DNA of 64,000 nucleotides from Solirubrobacteraceae bacterium (lineage in GTDB: Bacteria > Actinomycetota > Thermoleophilia > Solirubrobacterales > Solirubrobacteraceae): NCBI GenBank assembly GCA_025449845.1, contig JANWIP010000034.1, positions 1 to 64,000 on the forward strand, read 5' to 3'. Every line of letters begins with the position of its first letter. Within the stretch, counting starts at the first letter, position 1. The position numbers and the translations under genes were made by a program. This document shows, piece by piece, positions 8,823 through 18,522 of the stretch. Below the pieces are notes generated by a model that saw only the letters and a program-made list of their open reading frames with translations, had not been told where the DNA came from and searched no databases.

Positions 8823-9088
8823 TGAGTCCAGCCGTGCTCGCGCACCTCGTACGCGGCCTCAGCATCAAGGCCCTCGCCGGTGTGCAGCCGCTTAACTAGA
8901 TCGCGGCGCAGCTCGGCCCGGCGAGCCTCTTCATCGCGCTTCTCCTTGAGCTCCTGCAGTCGCACCTGTGCGCCGCGGATCACCAGATCGCCCAGGCGGA
9001 TGCGCTCGCCGCGGCTGCGTAGCTCATTCAGCGCCGCCTGCATTGGGGGCGTTTCGGTGATGGAGTGGCGAGGGTGGCTGGTGGGCAT
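8819..9088 (-). CDS. vapB: VapB-type antitoxin
   Basis: This 89-residue charged, helical protein precedes the VapC and overlaps it by 4 nt. 'LGDLVIRGAQVRLQELKEKRDEEARRAELRRDLVKRL' forms a long amphipathic helix, and the C-terminus (AAYEVREHGWTH) resembles the toxin-binding tail of VapB antitoxins. ATG 9088 is chosen over an upstream in-frame ATG because TACACT (9095-9100) sits 6 nt before it. I do not see a clear ribbon-helix-helix or AbrB fold, so the antitoxin role rests mainly on gene order. Confidence 0.6.
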   Translation of the reverse strand: MPTSHPRHSITETPPMQAALNELRSRGERIRLGDLVIRGAQVRLQELKEKRDEEARRAELRRDLVKRLHTGEGLDAEAAYEVREHGWTH

Positions 9089-9177
9089 GGCCGGAGTGTA
9101 GCACCGAGGTACTGCACTTACTGCGCCTGCAAGCGGGCTAGCAGGCATTTACTTTATGCACGCCAGTTGTCTCGCAG

Positions 9178-9213
9178 TTGACACCTAGACATGATCTGGT
9201 CTCATATGTATAA
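9178..9213 (+). promoter_or_regulatory. Possible sigma-A-type promoter before the GT-C gene
   Basis: TTGACA at 9178-9183 is a consensus -35 element; an AT-rich stretch (TCATATGTATAAC, 9202-9213) lies about 18 nt further on and could hold the -10. It points toward the membrane gene starting near 9318. Spacing is not ideal. Confidence 0.35.
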
Positions 9214-9317
9214 CAAACGCCGCGAGCAGTGGCGCTCGCTTCGTCGGGGCTCGCGAGGACACCGGCCAGGACGGATTCAGCCCATCGCGCGAGGAGGAGA
9301 ACGATCTTGGGGGGAGC

Positions 9318-10900
9318 TTGCAGCAGCAGCCGTCCGGCTCTCATAGCCCAAGCATCGAAATATGGCGAGGCGCAGTGCAGTTGACCGAACAGCCAACCAC
9401 GGTTGGATCGATCCCACGCAAGATCGTCCATTGCGCGTCGACGGAAGCGGCGACTGCAGCAGTCGGGTTCTTGCCCGTGATGGCCGGTTATATCTTTTAC
9501 GGCCGTTGGCTCGACCTTTTTCCGCAGATCGAGTTCAGTACCTGGATGTGGTCGAGCGTTGATCTCAAGTGGTACGTCGTCAGTGCTTTTACACACCAGG
9601 GAGCCTTCTCTCGGAGCAGCTCTTTTCTCGCTGACAGCGCCACCAAGGCAATTTGCGGGGTTTCCATCCACTGCATCAACGAGCCAGGATTCTGGGCGAT
9701 CCTCCTGGCGAGCTATCTGCTCTATTGGCTAATCGTTCGGCTCACAGGAAGCGTAATAGGTGCTGCGGTAGGTGCGACGCTGTGGTTGCTTTCGGTTCCT
9801 GTGTTGGACGCCTTCGCATGGCAGGCCACAATGGGTGACCGGCTGGTCACACTCTTTGGGCTGGCAACCGTTCACGCGGGGCTGTCGGCTATGCGGTGGG
9901 TCTCTCGTCGAGCAACGATTTTGCGGGTCGCAACCGCCAACGTCTTTGTCCTCGCCCCGGCTATCGTCGCTTATAACTCAAAGGAGATCTCTTGGCTTCT
10001 CTTGCCAAGTCTGATGCTTCTGGCGATCGCCCTCACTGACGACTGGCGGCTTGCTCCCATCATTCAACGAGGGAGTGTTCTCGTCGCGATTGCGGGCTAC
10101 GCTATCTTCCGGACAATCGACACATTCGTGCTGCTTGGGGAATCCTCAGGGTCGCAGAGTCTTGATTTCGGTGGTGTTCCCTTTCACAATGCGAAGCTCT
10201 ACATCGCCTATCTCACCAATCATTTGTACCTTGGCAAGGTGACGAAAGCGCTTCTGGGGATCACGCTGGCTGGCATGCTATTCGCGGTGTCTCGCTACAG
10301 GAGAGCAGGCCGAGAGATCAGGTCGCAGATCCAATTGATGATATGGGCGGCTCTGTCGCTCGCGGGAGGGCTGGTCATATGCCTCTTTACGCCCTCGCCA
10401 GGACCATATCTTCTGCTGCTTCCCTCGACTTTCCTATGGATCGCGCTTGTCGCACTGTGGCGCTCGATTCCGATAACGCACCGCGTTATCCGACCGCTTG
10501 CTGGACTGGGGATTATTGCAGCCCTCACAACAATTATGTTGTCTGCTTTGAGTGGCTCCTACTCCCTCTACGGGATGTGGTGTCATGGTCGCATAACTTC
10601 AGACGGTCCCTACCAATCATCGCCCGTGATGTGCCGGTCGGAGCCTCTGTCGACTTCGTGATCGGTGAAGCGCCCTTTGTTGCATATCGCTTCGTGGGTG
10701 AAAACGGACAGCGCTTCGTCGACCAGTTCATCTACCATCGGACCGCGTTTATGTCTACGGCTGAGGCGCGCATCAACAACGTGACGACACCGGCCACTTC
10801 GTTCTCCGGTTACTCGATCGTCTTCGGAAACGAACTAACCGTGACCAAGATCCTTTACGGTTCGCGGGTGATCTATCGTGCTCCTGCGACTCCGTCATGA
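9318..10900 (+). pseudogene. GT-C-like membrane glycosyltransferase, frameshifted
   Basis: The first frame (9318 to about 10580) encodes a polytopic membrane protein with some nine hydrophobic helices ending 'SGSYSLYGMW', like GT-C glycosyltransferases that use lipid-linked sugars. The expected extracytoplasmic tail continues in another frame: 'WSHNFRRSLPIIARDVPVGA' through 'YGSRVIYRAPATPS', ending at 10900. The switch falls at 10581-10588, where TGTCATGG looks like an 8-base insertion; removing it joins GMW directly to SHNFRR. The 5' start (TTG 9318) is uncertain. The gene is lower in GC than its neighbours. It may be inactive in this strain or the frame change may be a sequence error. Confidence 0.6.
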
Positions 10901-10943
10901 ACGAGATAATGTAAGGGATGACGGCCATAAATCGACTCCATGT

Positions 10944-12023
10944 TCAAAGGTCGTCCGAATCGATCCACATGAGGTGCCAATCCTTTTCGGTGGAGATACG
11001 CTCGATCGAAACCGCATCGTTCAAAGAGCGGAGGATCAGCTGGAAGGTGAAGGGGCTCTTGAGAAACCCGAAGCGAAGCAGACGGTATTCGCGCGCTCTG
11101 GGTCTTGACATCATCGTGACGATCGCCTCTACGCGATGGCGACGCGCCTCGCCTTCGACTTCGCGATAGAGCGTCGGCAAAGCGTTCTCGTCACCTTTCA
11201 AGACCATGACATCGAGCAGTGCGAATGAAGGCACATCGTTGAGGAGAGTCGCCCGCCCTACGGCAGCGGCGACCACTATGTCATTGCGATAGATCAAGAA
11301 CCCTTGGTACTGCGTCCCGGGTGCACTCAGGCGCCAGTCATAAAACTCGGGGCTCTTAACCAGATGATTTTGAACAGATGCGGACCAGCTTGCCAGGAAG
11401 GTTTCAAATGCCACTAAATGAAAAAGCTCGCGCGGTGTCCCTATTCTTCCGTGATATTCCCTTTTTGCGGTAGAGCTACGTATGACCAGTGCTCGACTGG
11501 CGCCTATTGCGACATTTGCGAGCGGCGCGAGCCAAGGTACGCCCTTGGACTTCAGTATCGCGTTCGCCTTCAGAGGCTTTAGATACATCGGCAGCTCGAA
11601 AGCCACCTGCCAGCCAACCCGCAGGTGGCCGCCCATCACCTCAGGCCGGATCGGGTAGCCCGTAAGGAAGTCCAGCTCCGTAGCTTGCATTCTGGTCAAA
11701 GCAAACCTGCCAAGCTCGGTGAACACACCTCTTCCCCGCGCCTCAGAATGAGTCATGACGTCGCAGACCATCCCGGCGAGCATCCTGCGCTCACCGATTT
11801 GGTAAGGATAGGGGAGGGCTGCGTAGTAGCCCAGCATTTTGCTTCCCTCGGTCGCCGAGTACTCGTAAGAGCGCGGAGAGAGTGGAGAGCCGTGGAACTT
11901 CCACTGATAATGGTCTACCGACGTGGCAGGCCCTGACTGGTGTTCGGGAAAGGCGTTCTCAAACAGCGCGCGCTGCTCGGACAACCCCTCCTGGTGCTCG
12001 AACTCGGCGAACTCGATGCTCAA
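10944..12023 (-). CDS. GNAT-family N-acetyltransferase
   Basis: This 359-residue protein contains a GNAT fold: 'YYAALPYPYQIGERRMLAGMVCDVMTHSEARGRGVFTELGRFAL' region (about 66-110) includes the acetyl-CoA loop ARGRGV. The C-terminal half resembles a second GNAT-like lobe ('QGFLIYRNDIVVAAAVGRA'). Double-GNAT proteins like this are frequent in lipopolysaccharide-type clusters, where they acylate sugars. It overlaps the upstream SDR gene by 4 nt, so both form one operon. Acceptor unknown. GC is lower than in the flanks. Confidence 0.7.
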   Translation of the reverse strand: MSIEFAEFEHQEGLSEQRALFENAFPEHQSGPATSVDHYQWKFHGSPLSPRSYEYSATEGSKMLGYYAALPYPYQIGERRMLAGMVCDVMTHSEARGRGVFTELGRFALTRMQATELDFLTGYPIRPEVMGGHLRVGWQVAFELPMYLKPLKANAILKSKGVPWLAPLANVAIGASRALVIRSSTAKREYHGRIGTPRELFHLVAFETFLASWSASVQNHLVKSPEFYDWRLSAPGTQYQGFLIYRNDIVVAAAVGRATLLNDVPSFALLDVMVLKGDENALPTLYREVEGEARRHRVEAIVTMMSRPRAREYRLLRFGFLKSPFTFQLILRSLNDAVSIERISTEKDWHLMWIDSDDL

Positions 12024-12772
12024 CCGTACATGCCTCCATTGATGTGAAGGACCTGCCCGGTGACGTACGCGCCGTCATTGCTCAAGAGATGCATGACCAT
12101 CCCTCCAATCTCGGCGGCGCTGCCAAAGCGGCCTGTGGGTATCTGCTGCCGAATGCCCTCACGGAGAGTGTCGGGCACGGTGTAGAGCATCCCGTAGTCG
12201 AAGTATCCGAGGGCCAGGGCATTGGCCGTGATGTGTCGCGTCGCCAACTCGCGGGCAATCGCCTTCGTGAAGCCGGCGACGCCGGCCTTTGCGGCACAGT
12301 AATGAGACGCACCCGCGACTCCGTCGAACGCCACCACGCTCGATATGTTGATGATCCTGCCGCCATCAGCCTCACGCATTCCCGGAATGAACTCCCGGCA
12401 AGCAAGGAACGTCGTGGTCAGATTGTTCGCAAGCACGTGCTGGAACTCTTCGAGCGAAAGCTTCCAGCTAAGGCCGTTGGAGGTCGAGCCCGCCAGGTTG
12501 ATAAGACCCCAGACAGGCCCAAAGGCGGCGCTGATGTTCTCACCGAGCGCGCGGACATCCTCTTCATTTGACAAGTCGGCTCGGAAGCAGTGCTTCTCAG
12601 GGTCCAATCCGTGTTGGCGAACTGCGGCAAACAGCTCCTCTGAAGTGCTGCGGTATTGCAGGGCCAAGCGAGTTACGCCGTTGGCGAGCAGATAGTCGGC
12701 GAGCGCCACGCCGATCCCACCACTGGCCCCGGTTAATACAACTGTTTTGTCGCCCATCTGGTCGATGTTCAT
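12020..12772 (-). CDS. Short-chain dehydrogenase/reductase, FabG-like
   Basis: This is a 250-residue classical SDR. 'TGASGGIG' (14-21) binds NAD(P), 'NLAGS' (92-96) stabilises the fold, and the catalytic set is N116/N117, S144/S145, Y158 and K162 (YCAAK). It ends 'YVTGQVLHINGGMYG', as FabG-type 3-oxoacyl-ACP reductases do. Its coupling to an acetyltransferase within the glycan region suggests a modifying role rather than housekeeping fatty acid synthesis. The -10 box TAGAGT (12779-12784) overlaps the stop codon of the GT2 gene lying upstream and is 6 nt from the ATG. Confidence 0.85.
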   Translation of the reverse strand: MNIDQMGDKTVVLTGASGGIGVALADYLLANGVTRLALQYRSTSEELFAAVRQHGLDPEKHCFRADLSNEEDVRALGENISAAFGPVWGLINLAGSTSNGLSWKLSLEEFQHVLANNLTTTFLACREFIPGMREADGGRIINISSVVAFDGVAGASHYCAAKAGVAGFTKAIARELATRHITANALALGYFDYGMLYTVPDTLREGIRQQIPTGRFGSAAEIGGMVMHLLSNDGAYVTGQVLHINGGMYG

Positions 12773-12781
12773 GCGAGCACT

Positions 12782-13525
12782 CTAGGGCGCGTGAGCGGTT
12801 GGGAGACGTAAGGGTGGGGTATTGCGGCGCTTGTGCTGCAGCTCGATCGCCGCCAGCAGACGCAGGACGTACCACACGCTTGCGAGCGAGCCGGCGCTTC
12901 CGTTGCCATGCGCCCTGGGCGCCATCGCGATCGGATGCTCGACGATCTTGGCGCCTGCGCAACCTGCCTCGATCAGAGCCTCAGCGGTGTCCCCAAGGTA
13001 CTCCACGGGGTAGTCAGCGGCGAAGCGGTCGAGCAGGGGGCGACGTATGGCGCGAAAGCCTGAGCTCGAGTCGAGAACCCGAACGCCGCTGACCTTCGCG
13101 ACCCTGGCCGAGAGGAGCTTCATGGCCAGGCGCCTGACACCGCGAACCGGATAGGGCTCGGCACCATGGGCAAAGCGGGAGCCGATCACCATGTCCGCCC
13201 CGGAGCTGCGCATGACATCGAGCAATACGCCCACCTGTCCAGGGTCGTGTTGGCCGTCGGCGTCGACCTGCACGACGGTGTCATAGCCATGCTGCAACGC
13301 CCAGCGAAACCCGCAGCGCAGTGCCCCTCCGACTCCCAGGTTCACGGGCAGGCGCAGCACATAGGCGCCTGCATCCAGGGCGCGCTCGGCAGTGCGGTCG
13401 ACCGAGCCATCGTCCACGACACAGACGTTGTACTGAAAGCTGCGTCCTGCCTGGACCACGCTGCTCACACTGCGCTCCTCGTTGAAGGCCGGCACCACGA
13501 GCAGCACGCGACCGACCGCGCTCAT
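12782..13525 (-). CDS. Family 2 glycosyltransferase (dolichyl-phosphate mannose synthase-like)
   Basis: This is a 247-residue GT-A enzyme. 'VVPAFNEERSV' opens the fold, 'VVDDGSVDRT' and 'VQVDADGQHDP' hold the nucleotide- and metal-binding aspartates, and 'SSSGFRAIRR' marks the acceptor side. DPM-like enzymes load a sugar onto polyprenyl phosphate for later use by GT-C enzymes outside the membrane. It has no C-terminal membrane helices; the co-transcribed DUF2304 protein may supply the anchor. ATG at 13525 is chosen because it overlaps the preceding stop by 4 nt and a longer N-terminal extension is low complexity. Confidence 0.88.
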   Translation of the reverse strand: MSAVGRVLLVVPAFNEERSVSSVVQAGRSFQYNVCVVDDGSVDRTAERALDAGAYVLRLPVNLGVGGALRCGFRWALQHGYDTVVQVDADGQHDPGQVGVLLDVMRSSGADMVIGSRFAHGAEPYPVRGVRRLAMKLLSARVAKVSGVRVLDSSSGFRAIRRPLLDRFAADYPVEYLGDTAEALIEAGCAGAKIVEHPIAMAPRAHGNGSAGSLASVWYVLRLLAAIELQHKRRNTPPLRLPTAHAP

Positions 13526-13917
13526 AGTCGCCAACCAGTCTCGCTGAGGGAGGTCTCGGTGACGTCGCGCAGGGACTCGCGCTCGAGTTCGCGCAGGCGC
13601 TGCTCGACCAGCGCGGCATGCTCGGTGAGATCTTGGATGGCTCGATGAAGCCCAGATAGAGAGATCGAAAGCTGCAGGCAGATCAGGCCCAGAAAAACGA
13701 TCAGCACGCCCAGCGAAAAGCCTGTGCGGGTGAAGCCCAGGTGGTGCACCTGCGATGCGGCGACGCTCAACAACGGCGTGCCGAGGAAACCGAGGACTGA
13801 GACCATCAACCATCCGAGGCCGTAACGAATGGAGAGCATTCGACGTCTCACCAAAATGACGGTCGAGACCATCAAGGCAGCCGCTCCGGCCATCACGATC
13901 ACGGCCTGGGCGCTCAT
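13522..13917 (-). CDS. DUF2304 small membrane protein
   Basis: This 131-residue protein has three predicted membrane helices (about 5-23, 30-52, 63-86) and a charged cytosolic coiled tail (HRAIQDLTEHAALVEQRLRELERES). It is the DUF2304 type that almost always sits next to DPM-like GT2 genes, where it may act as a membrane partner or flippase accessory. It overlaps both neighbours by 4 nt, so expression is tightly coupled. Molecular function is not established. Confidence 0.8.
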   Translation of the reverse strand: MSAQAVIVMAGAAALMVSTVILVRRRMLSIRYGLGWLMVSVLGFLGTPLLSVAASQVHHLGFTRTGFSLGVLIVFLGLICLQLSISLSGLHRAIQDLTEHAALVEQRLRELERESLRDVTETSLSETGWRL

Positions 13918-14909
13918 TGGGGGGCGGGCTCCAGGGCTGGGGCGACCCCGCTACGCGCGAGCATGAAGGCGCCGGGCAAGCTGGCGAGGAACAGCGCGGC
14001 GACTGACAACACGGATATGAGCGTGGCTTCGGTCGCTGCGATCGAGGCTCCGCTGAGCAGGACGACATAGGAGCCCTCACGAACGCCGAAGCCCCCGATC
14101 GATATCGGGATCAGAGTCACGACGGTCACGAGTGCAAGGACGACCGCGGCGGTAGCGAACGATAGATGCACATCGATCGCGCGTGCCAGCATCACGAGTT
14201 GCAGGGAGATCAGCGCCTGGAAGAGCAGGCTCAAAACCAGGAGCGCCAGCAGCATTGCCGGCTCGTGGGCATAGCTGTGCAGCAGCGAACGCGACTCCCG
14301 CGCCACCGACACAAATCGCTTTGGTATCAGGGCTCGCGCCAAACGCGAGCCGCGGAACACCGCCAGCGCGATCAGCAGTGAGCCGATGACGACAGCGGCG
14401 GTTACCCATGCCAGGAAGACCTGCGCTCCGTGCGGCACGACGGCGGGCTGAAAAGCGAATGCGATCCACGCGATCCCGAGCAGGCCGGCCAGGCCAGCGA
14501 CCCGGTCGACGACGATCGTGACTGCTACCCGCGTGAGCAACGGACCGCGGCGAACCACGAGCAGGGCACGCGTGACATCGCCACCGACGTTCGTCGGGAG
14601 GAAGGTATTCGAGAAGGTCGATACGGCGTAGATGCGAGCAAGCCGTCGCGCCCGGAGGTGCACCCCGGCTCCGCGTAGCAGCAGCCACCAGCGGTAAGCA
14701 CCGATCACCAATGCGATCAGTACGAGAGCGACGGCCGCGACGAAGTCGAGAGGATGGCCGTGGCGGAGCCGGACCGCCATCTGGCTCCAGTCAATCTGTG
14801 CCGCGACTATCCCCAGCAGAGCCAGTGTGACCACCACTCGAATGTGCTGGGACTCCGCCATCCATCGAGCCCGACGAACAAGCGCGCTGCGCTGAACTGC
14901 CGCTGACAT
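13914..14909 (-). CDS. Flippase-like / lysylphosphatidylglycerol synthase TM-domain protein
   Basis: This 331-residue protein has about eight hydrophobic helices. The text 'STFSNTFLPTNVGGDVTRALLV' and 'IPISIGGFGVREGSYV' are the two conserved re-entrant-like motifs of the LPG_synthase_TM (UPF0104) family. Members lacking the soluble domain occur in glycan operons and are suspected lipid or polyprenyl-sugar transporters. ATG 14909 shares one base with the deacetylase stop (TGATG) and is preferred to a longer start whose extra 51 residues are Arg/Pro-rich and not membrane-like. Confidence 0.8.
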   Translation of the reverse strand: MSAAVQRSALVRRARWMAESQHIRVVVTLALLGIVAAQIDWSQMAVRLRHGHPLDFVAAVALVLIALVIGAYRWWLLLRGAGVHLRARRLARIYAVSTFSNTFLPTNVGGDVTRALLVVRRGPLLTRVAVTIVVDRVAGLAGLLGIAWIAFAFQPAVVPHGAQVFLAWVTAAVVIGSLLIALAVFRGSRLARALIPKRFVSVARESRSLLHSYAHEPAMLLALLVLSLLFQALISLQLVMLARAIDVHLSFATAAVVLALVTVVTLIPISIGGFGVREGSYVVLLSGASIAATEATLISVLSVAALFLASLPGAFMLARSGVAPALEPAPQ

Positions 14910-15736
14910 CAGCTTGAGCCTATCGCCGGCAGATCGAGTGACGTGAGTTCCCGCGCGATCTCTCCGAGCGGTTGCCCAGCCCCACCGGCTGCAAGGACGG
15001 CTGCCTCCAGGCGGGGGAGAGTGGCGCCTCGACGGGTATGTACGATCCGGCTTGTCAGCCACCCGGCATGAGGCATCACGAAGAATCGCTCGTCGGGGTC
15101 GAGATCATAGGGATGCGAGTAGCTCCACGGAACGGCTGAGTCGTCCAGGCCACGGAGAAAGTATCGAGCAAGCGGCGAGGGCACATAGCGCAGATAGATA
15201 CCACCGAGGAACGGAATCAACACGCGGCCGATGCCTCCGACCGGACAGGGCAGCTCGAGCAGGCCGTTGCTCCAGCGACATGGTTGGCGAGGGGCGCCGG
15301 GCCAGCCGTGCAGCGGATTTGCGGCGGGCAAGACGCTCGATGAGTAGGCGAAGCCCGCGCTGTATATCTGCTCGACTGCCCACTCAGTGGCCGGGGTCAG
15401 CGAGAAGATGGGCGCACGGAACCCACGCACAGGAGCCTGGGCGACGTCCTCGAGCAACTCCCGGCCTTCGCGCAGTTCGGCCTGCAGCCGGGCGGGTCCA
15501 ACGTCCCCGAGCGCCACATGGCGCAGTCCGTGCAGCCCGATCTCATGACCGCCAGCGGCTACGCGCTGCACCAAGCGTGCATGACTGCGAGCGATCTCGC
15601 CTACGATGAACACCGTGGCGGTGATTCCCCGCTGCTCGAGAAAGTCCAGAAAGCGGTGGCTCATGGCCACGAAGCGCTCCTCCTGGGTTGGGGAGCTGCG
15701 GTGATCCTCCAGATCGAAGGTGACGGTCAAGGTCAT
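14909..15736 (-). CDS. Polysaccharide deacetylase (NodB homology)
   Basis: This 275-residue enzyme begins MTLTVTFDLEDH, whose Asp pair forms motif 1 of the NodB domain; 'GHEIGLHGLRH' supplies the two metal-binding His of motif 2, and 'GFRAPIFSL' is motif 3. It removes N-acetyl groups from sugars. The C-terminal 'FFVMPHAGWLTSR' resembles the DUF3473-like end of exopolysaccharide deacetylases. A TTG at 15769 would add 11 residues, but that TTGACA looks more like a -35 box. First gene of a four-gene operon that runs to 12782. Confidence 0.85.
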   Translation of the reverse strand: MTLTVTFDLEDHRSSPTQEERFVAMSHRFLDFLEQRGITATVFIVGEIARSHARLVQRVAAGGHEIGLHGLRHVALGDVGPARLQAELREGRELLEDVAQAPVRGFRAPIFSLTPATEWAVEQIYSAGFAYSSSVLPAANPLHGWPGAPRQPCRWSNGLLELPCPVGGIGRVLIPFLGGIYLRYVPSPLARYFLRGLDDSAVPWSYSHPYDLDPDERFFVMPHAGWLTSRIVHTRRGATLPRLEAAVLAAGGAGQPLGEIARELTSLDLPAIGSS

Positions 15737-15896
15737 AGGTAGGCGTGGCCACTCATTCCACGTTGTCAACTAACGGAGGTCATTGCCAGGGGTGCGTACG
15801 CTACCCTGCGCCGGTGCGTTCACCGGCGTCCGCTCTGCCCTCTTCCGCACCAGACCTTGAATCGCAGCTCGGTCCGCCGCGTTGTAGGCGACTGAA

Positions 15897-18470
15897 GTGA
15901 GCGTAAACGCACCACCGGTCGCACCCGAGACCCGCGTCGAAGCACGCGAGTCGCGGTCTGACTCGCACGGCACACAGGCTCGTTGGCTGGCCCTCATCTC
16001 TGCGCTCGTATGCCTGGCGCTACTGGTGGCGCAGATCGCTTCCGGTTGGCACATCCTGCACTCGAGCGGCTTCTACACCGCCCTGGTTGCACACAAATAC
16101 GTATGGGCAAATGCGCTGGCGGCGGTGCTCGTGGCGGTGCTCGCAATCGCAGCACCCGGGCGCTGGCGCTGGCTGGCCGTGCTCGGCCCGGGCGCCTACC
16201 TGCTGGCGATCCTGCTCGCCACAGCCATCCCCGGCGGGCAGGCGTTGGCACTGATCGTCGCGATCTTGACGATGACGGCCTTGTGGGATACGGGCGAGCG
16301 ACTACTGCGCAACCTCGGCGCGGATGCACTCGCGCGTATCGTGCCGGTCGCGTGGCTTGCCGGCATCGGACCATGGAGCATCGCGACGCTCGCCTTCGGG
16401 CGCATATCACTTGTGAAGTGGTGGACGGTGGGCATTGTCCTGGTGCTCGTCGGAGCGATCGGATCTGTGCGCCTCGGCGCACGCCTGTTGGCGCAACGTC
16501 GGTCGATCGCCGGCGAGCTGCAAGCATCTTCGGTGAGCCTTGCCAGCGCTGGCCTGATCCTGCTCACGTGCGGCTGGGCGGCGATCTACACGGCGGCCCC
16601 CGAGCTCCAGTACGACGCCTTGTACGGTAAGGCCTACCTGCCTGAACTGTGGGCTCGAACAGGTCACATCGGCCTGATCGTCCAGCACGTGCAGGATGCG
16701 GTCACTGGCTGGTTCCAGGTGCTGGCCACCAATGGTGACCTGTTCGGCGCGACCGCGATCGGGAGATACCTGCAGCTGATCGGCCTCATGTCCGCGGTGG
16801 CCGTGGTGTGGTGGTGGGGTCGGCGACACGGAGCGCTCGGACCACTGGCGGCCGTAGCGGTCGCAGTGACTCCTCACCTCTTCTGGCAGGCCAGCACCGC
16901 CGACGACGATCTGCTGCTCGCGCTCTGCGCCTTCGCCCTCTGCATCGCGGTTGTTGAATCTTTGCGCACCTACACGGGACGCGACGTGCGCGGCGTTGCC
17001 TTCGCGCTGGGGCTCATGGCCGGCTCGGGTCCCTCGCTGAAGCTGCACATGGTGCCGCTGTTCGCGTTTCTGCTCCTGGGCTGGGTGGCCGCCGGACGCG
17101 CCTCCAAATCGGTTCTGCGTCGATTTGGCTATGCCGCGATCGGAGCCGCGATTACCGGCCTGCCTCCACTGATACTCCGCTGGATAGACGCCGGAAACCC
17201 CGTCCTCCCTGCTTACAACAACATATTTCACAGTAAGTACTGGCCGCCGATCAACGAACAGGCCAATTTCCCCTTCTGGCAGCACCCGGGAACGTTCGGC
17301 CCGATCGACGCGATCTGGAAGGCTGTTGCCGAACCGACCCTGATGGCGGAGGTATCTCCTCCAGGAGCCTTTGGTGTGCTTGTTGGCGCGACTGTTCTGG
17401 CGGTGCTCCTGGGGTGGCTCGGCCGAGATCGCGCGCACGCCGCCCGCGTGGTCTGGATCGCCCTGCTCCCCGCGATCTTGTTGTGGTGGTTGAACTTCCG
17501 CTACCTGCGCTATCTCTTGCCGATCAGCCTCGTGTCGGTGGCGCTTGTATTGATGCTCACCTCGGGCGTGACCTTTGGAGCACGTGGTCGGCTGCTCGGT
17601 ATCGTGGCCGTCACGCTCGCCGTGATTGCGTCCTTTCCCGTGACGATCGCTCAATTTTGGAATGTCCCAACCCACAAGCCGCCGGTGTATGCGGCGATCG
17701 GTCGCTGGAAGGCATCGAGCTACGAGAATGCGGCGCTCCTCGAGCGTCCGGCGATCTTGGCTTACAACCGGCTGGCTCCTCACGATGCGCGGGCGATCAC
17801 CACCGCGTATGAGCGCGTATGGCTCAAGCCCGAACGAGACTTCTACAACATCCACTATGAAGTTATGCCGCTGATGAAGCTGAATGGGCCGACGCCCATC
17901 CCCACGACAGGCGATCAGGCGTTCGCGGATTTACGCAGGCTTGGGATCGAATGGGCGTTGGTCACCGACGTCGACCGGCTGCTGAACGAGCCCGGCTATC
18001 TCTCCCAAGTGCTCACTACGCATGGCAAGATTGAATTCGCTGAGCGTGGGTGGGACCTCTATCGGCTCGTCGCGCGACCCCCTCGGTCGACTCCCCTGTC
18101 CGCCTGCGATGCTGGCGGGAACGGAGTGCAAGCCTGCTGGGGTCTCGCGCGAACTAATGATCTGACGGTCAGCGTCACAAGAACCGTCCCCGTCTGCCCT
18201 GGAGAGACGCTGGCGGTAACCGTGAAGCAGGCAGCCGGCGGCAGCCCCTCCCCAGTGCTCGTCCAGTTCATCGGAGGCAGCGCCGAGAATGGGATACAGC
18301 CAGGTCAGACCGTTCCTGGCCTGCCCCAGCACATTTACGCGACTGCTCCACCTGGGGCCTCGAGCGCGGCGGTGACGATTAGCCCGCTTGCCGGGTCGAG
18401 CGTGACTGCGGCGTCGATCGGTAGATTCGGGCCGCCCTGCGCCGCCGCTCCTCGTGACGCACCCCGATAG
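15897..18470 (+). CDS. Large GT-C-type membrane glycosyltransferase
   Basis: This 857-residue protein has about 13-14 membrane helices through residue ~590 and an extracytoplasmic C-terminal domain ending in a beta-rich region (after about 720). The loop 'YTAAPELQYDALYGKAYLPELWARTG' after a helix carries the acidic residues typical of GT-C active sites, and 'TADDDLLLALCAFAL' is another conserved segment. Such enzymes add sugars from polyprenyl phosphate donors on the outer face of the membrane. Start is GTG. It diverges from the deacetylase operon across a 160-bp gap. Specific family (GT39/GT83-like) not resolved. Confidence 0.7.
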   Translation: MSVNAPPVAPETRVEARESRSDSHGTQARWLALISALVCLALLVAQIASGWHILHSSGFYTALVAHKYVWANALAAVLVAVLAIAAPGRWRWLAVLGPGAYLLAILLATAIPGGQALALIVAILTMTALWDTGERLLRNLGADALARIVPVAWLAGIGPWSIATLAFGRISLVKWWTVGIVLVLVGAIGSVRLGARLLAQRRSIAGELQASSVSLASAGLILLTCGWAAIYTAAPELQYDALYGKAYLPELWARTGHIGLIVQHVQDAVTGWFQVLATNGDLFGATAIGRYLQLIGLMSAVAVVWWWGRRHGALGPLAAVAVAVTPHLFWQASTADDDLLLALCAFALCIAVVESLRTYTGRDVRGVAFALGLMAGSGPSLKLHMVPLFAFLLLGWVAAGRASKSVLRRFGYAAIGAAITGLPPLILRWIDAGNPVLPAYNNIFHSKYWPPINEQANFPFWQHPGTFGPIDAIWKAVAEPTLMAEVSPPGAFGVLVGATVLAVLLGWLGRDRAHAARVVWIALLPAILLWWLNFRYLRYLLPISLVSVALVLMLTSGVTFGARGRLLGIVAVTLAVIASFPVTIAQFWNVPTHKPPVYAAIGRWKASSYENAALLERPAILAYNRLAPHDARAITTAYERVWLKPERDFYNIHYEVMPLMKLNGPTPIPTTGDQAFADLRRLGIEWALVTDVDRLLNEPGYLSQVLTTHGKIEFAERGWDLYRLVARPPRSTPLSACDAGGNGVQACWGLARTNDLTVSVTRTVPVCPGETLAVTVKQAAGGSPSPVLVQFIGGSAENGIQPGQTVPGLPQHIYATAPPGASSAAVTISPLAGSSVTAASIGRFGPPCAAAPRDAPR

Positions 18471-18522
18471 GCTGTCGCGGTGTCCTGTCTCAGCAGGGGT
18501 CGCTCAATAAGAAAGAGGTCAC

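Noticed and set aside
16407-17855. 482-codon open frame on the minus strand
   Set aside because: It is antisense to the well-supported GT-C gene; composition is Arg/Gln/Gly-rich with no motif, as expected for antisense frames in GC-rich DNA.
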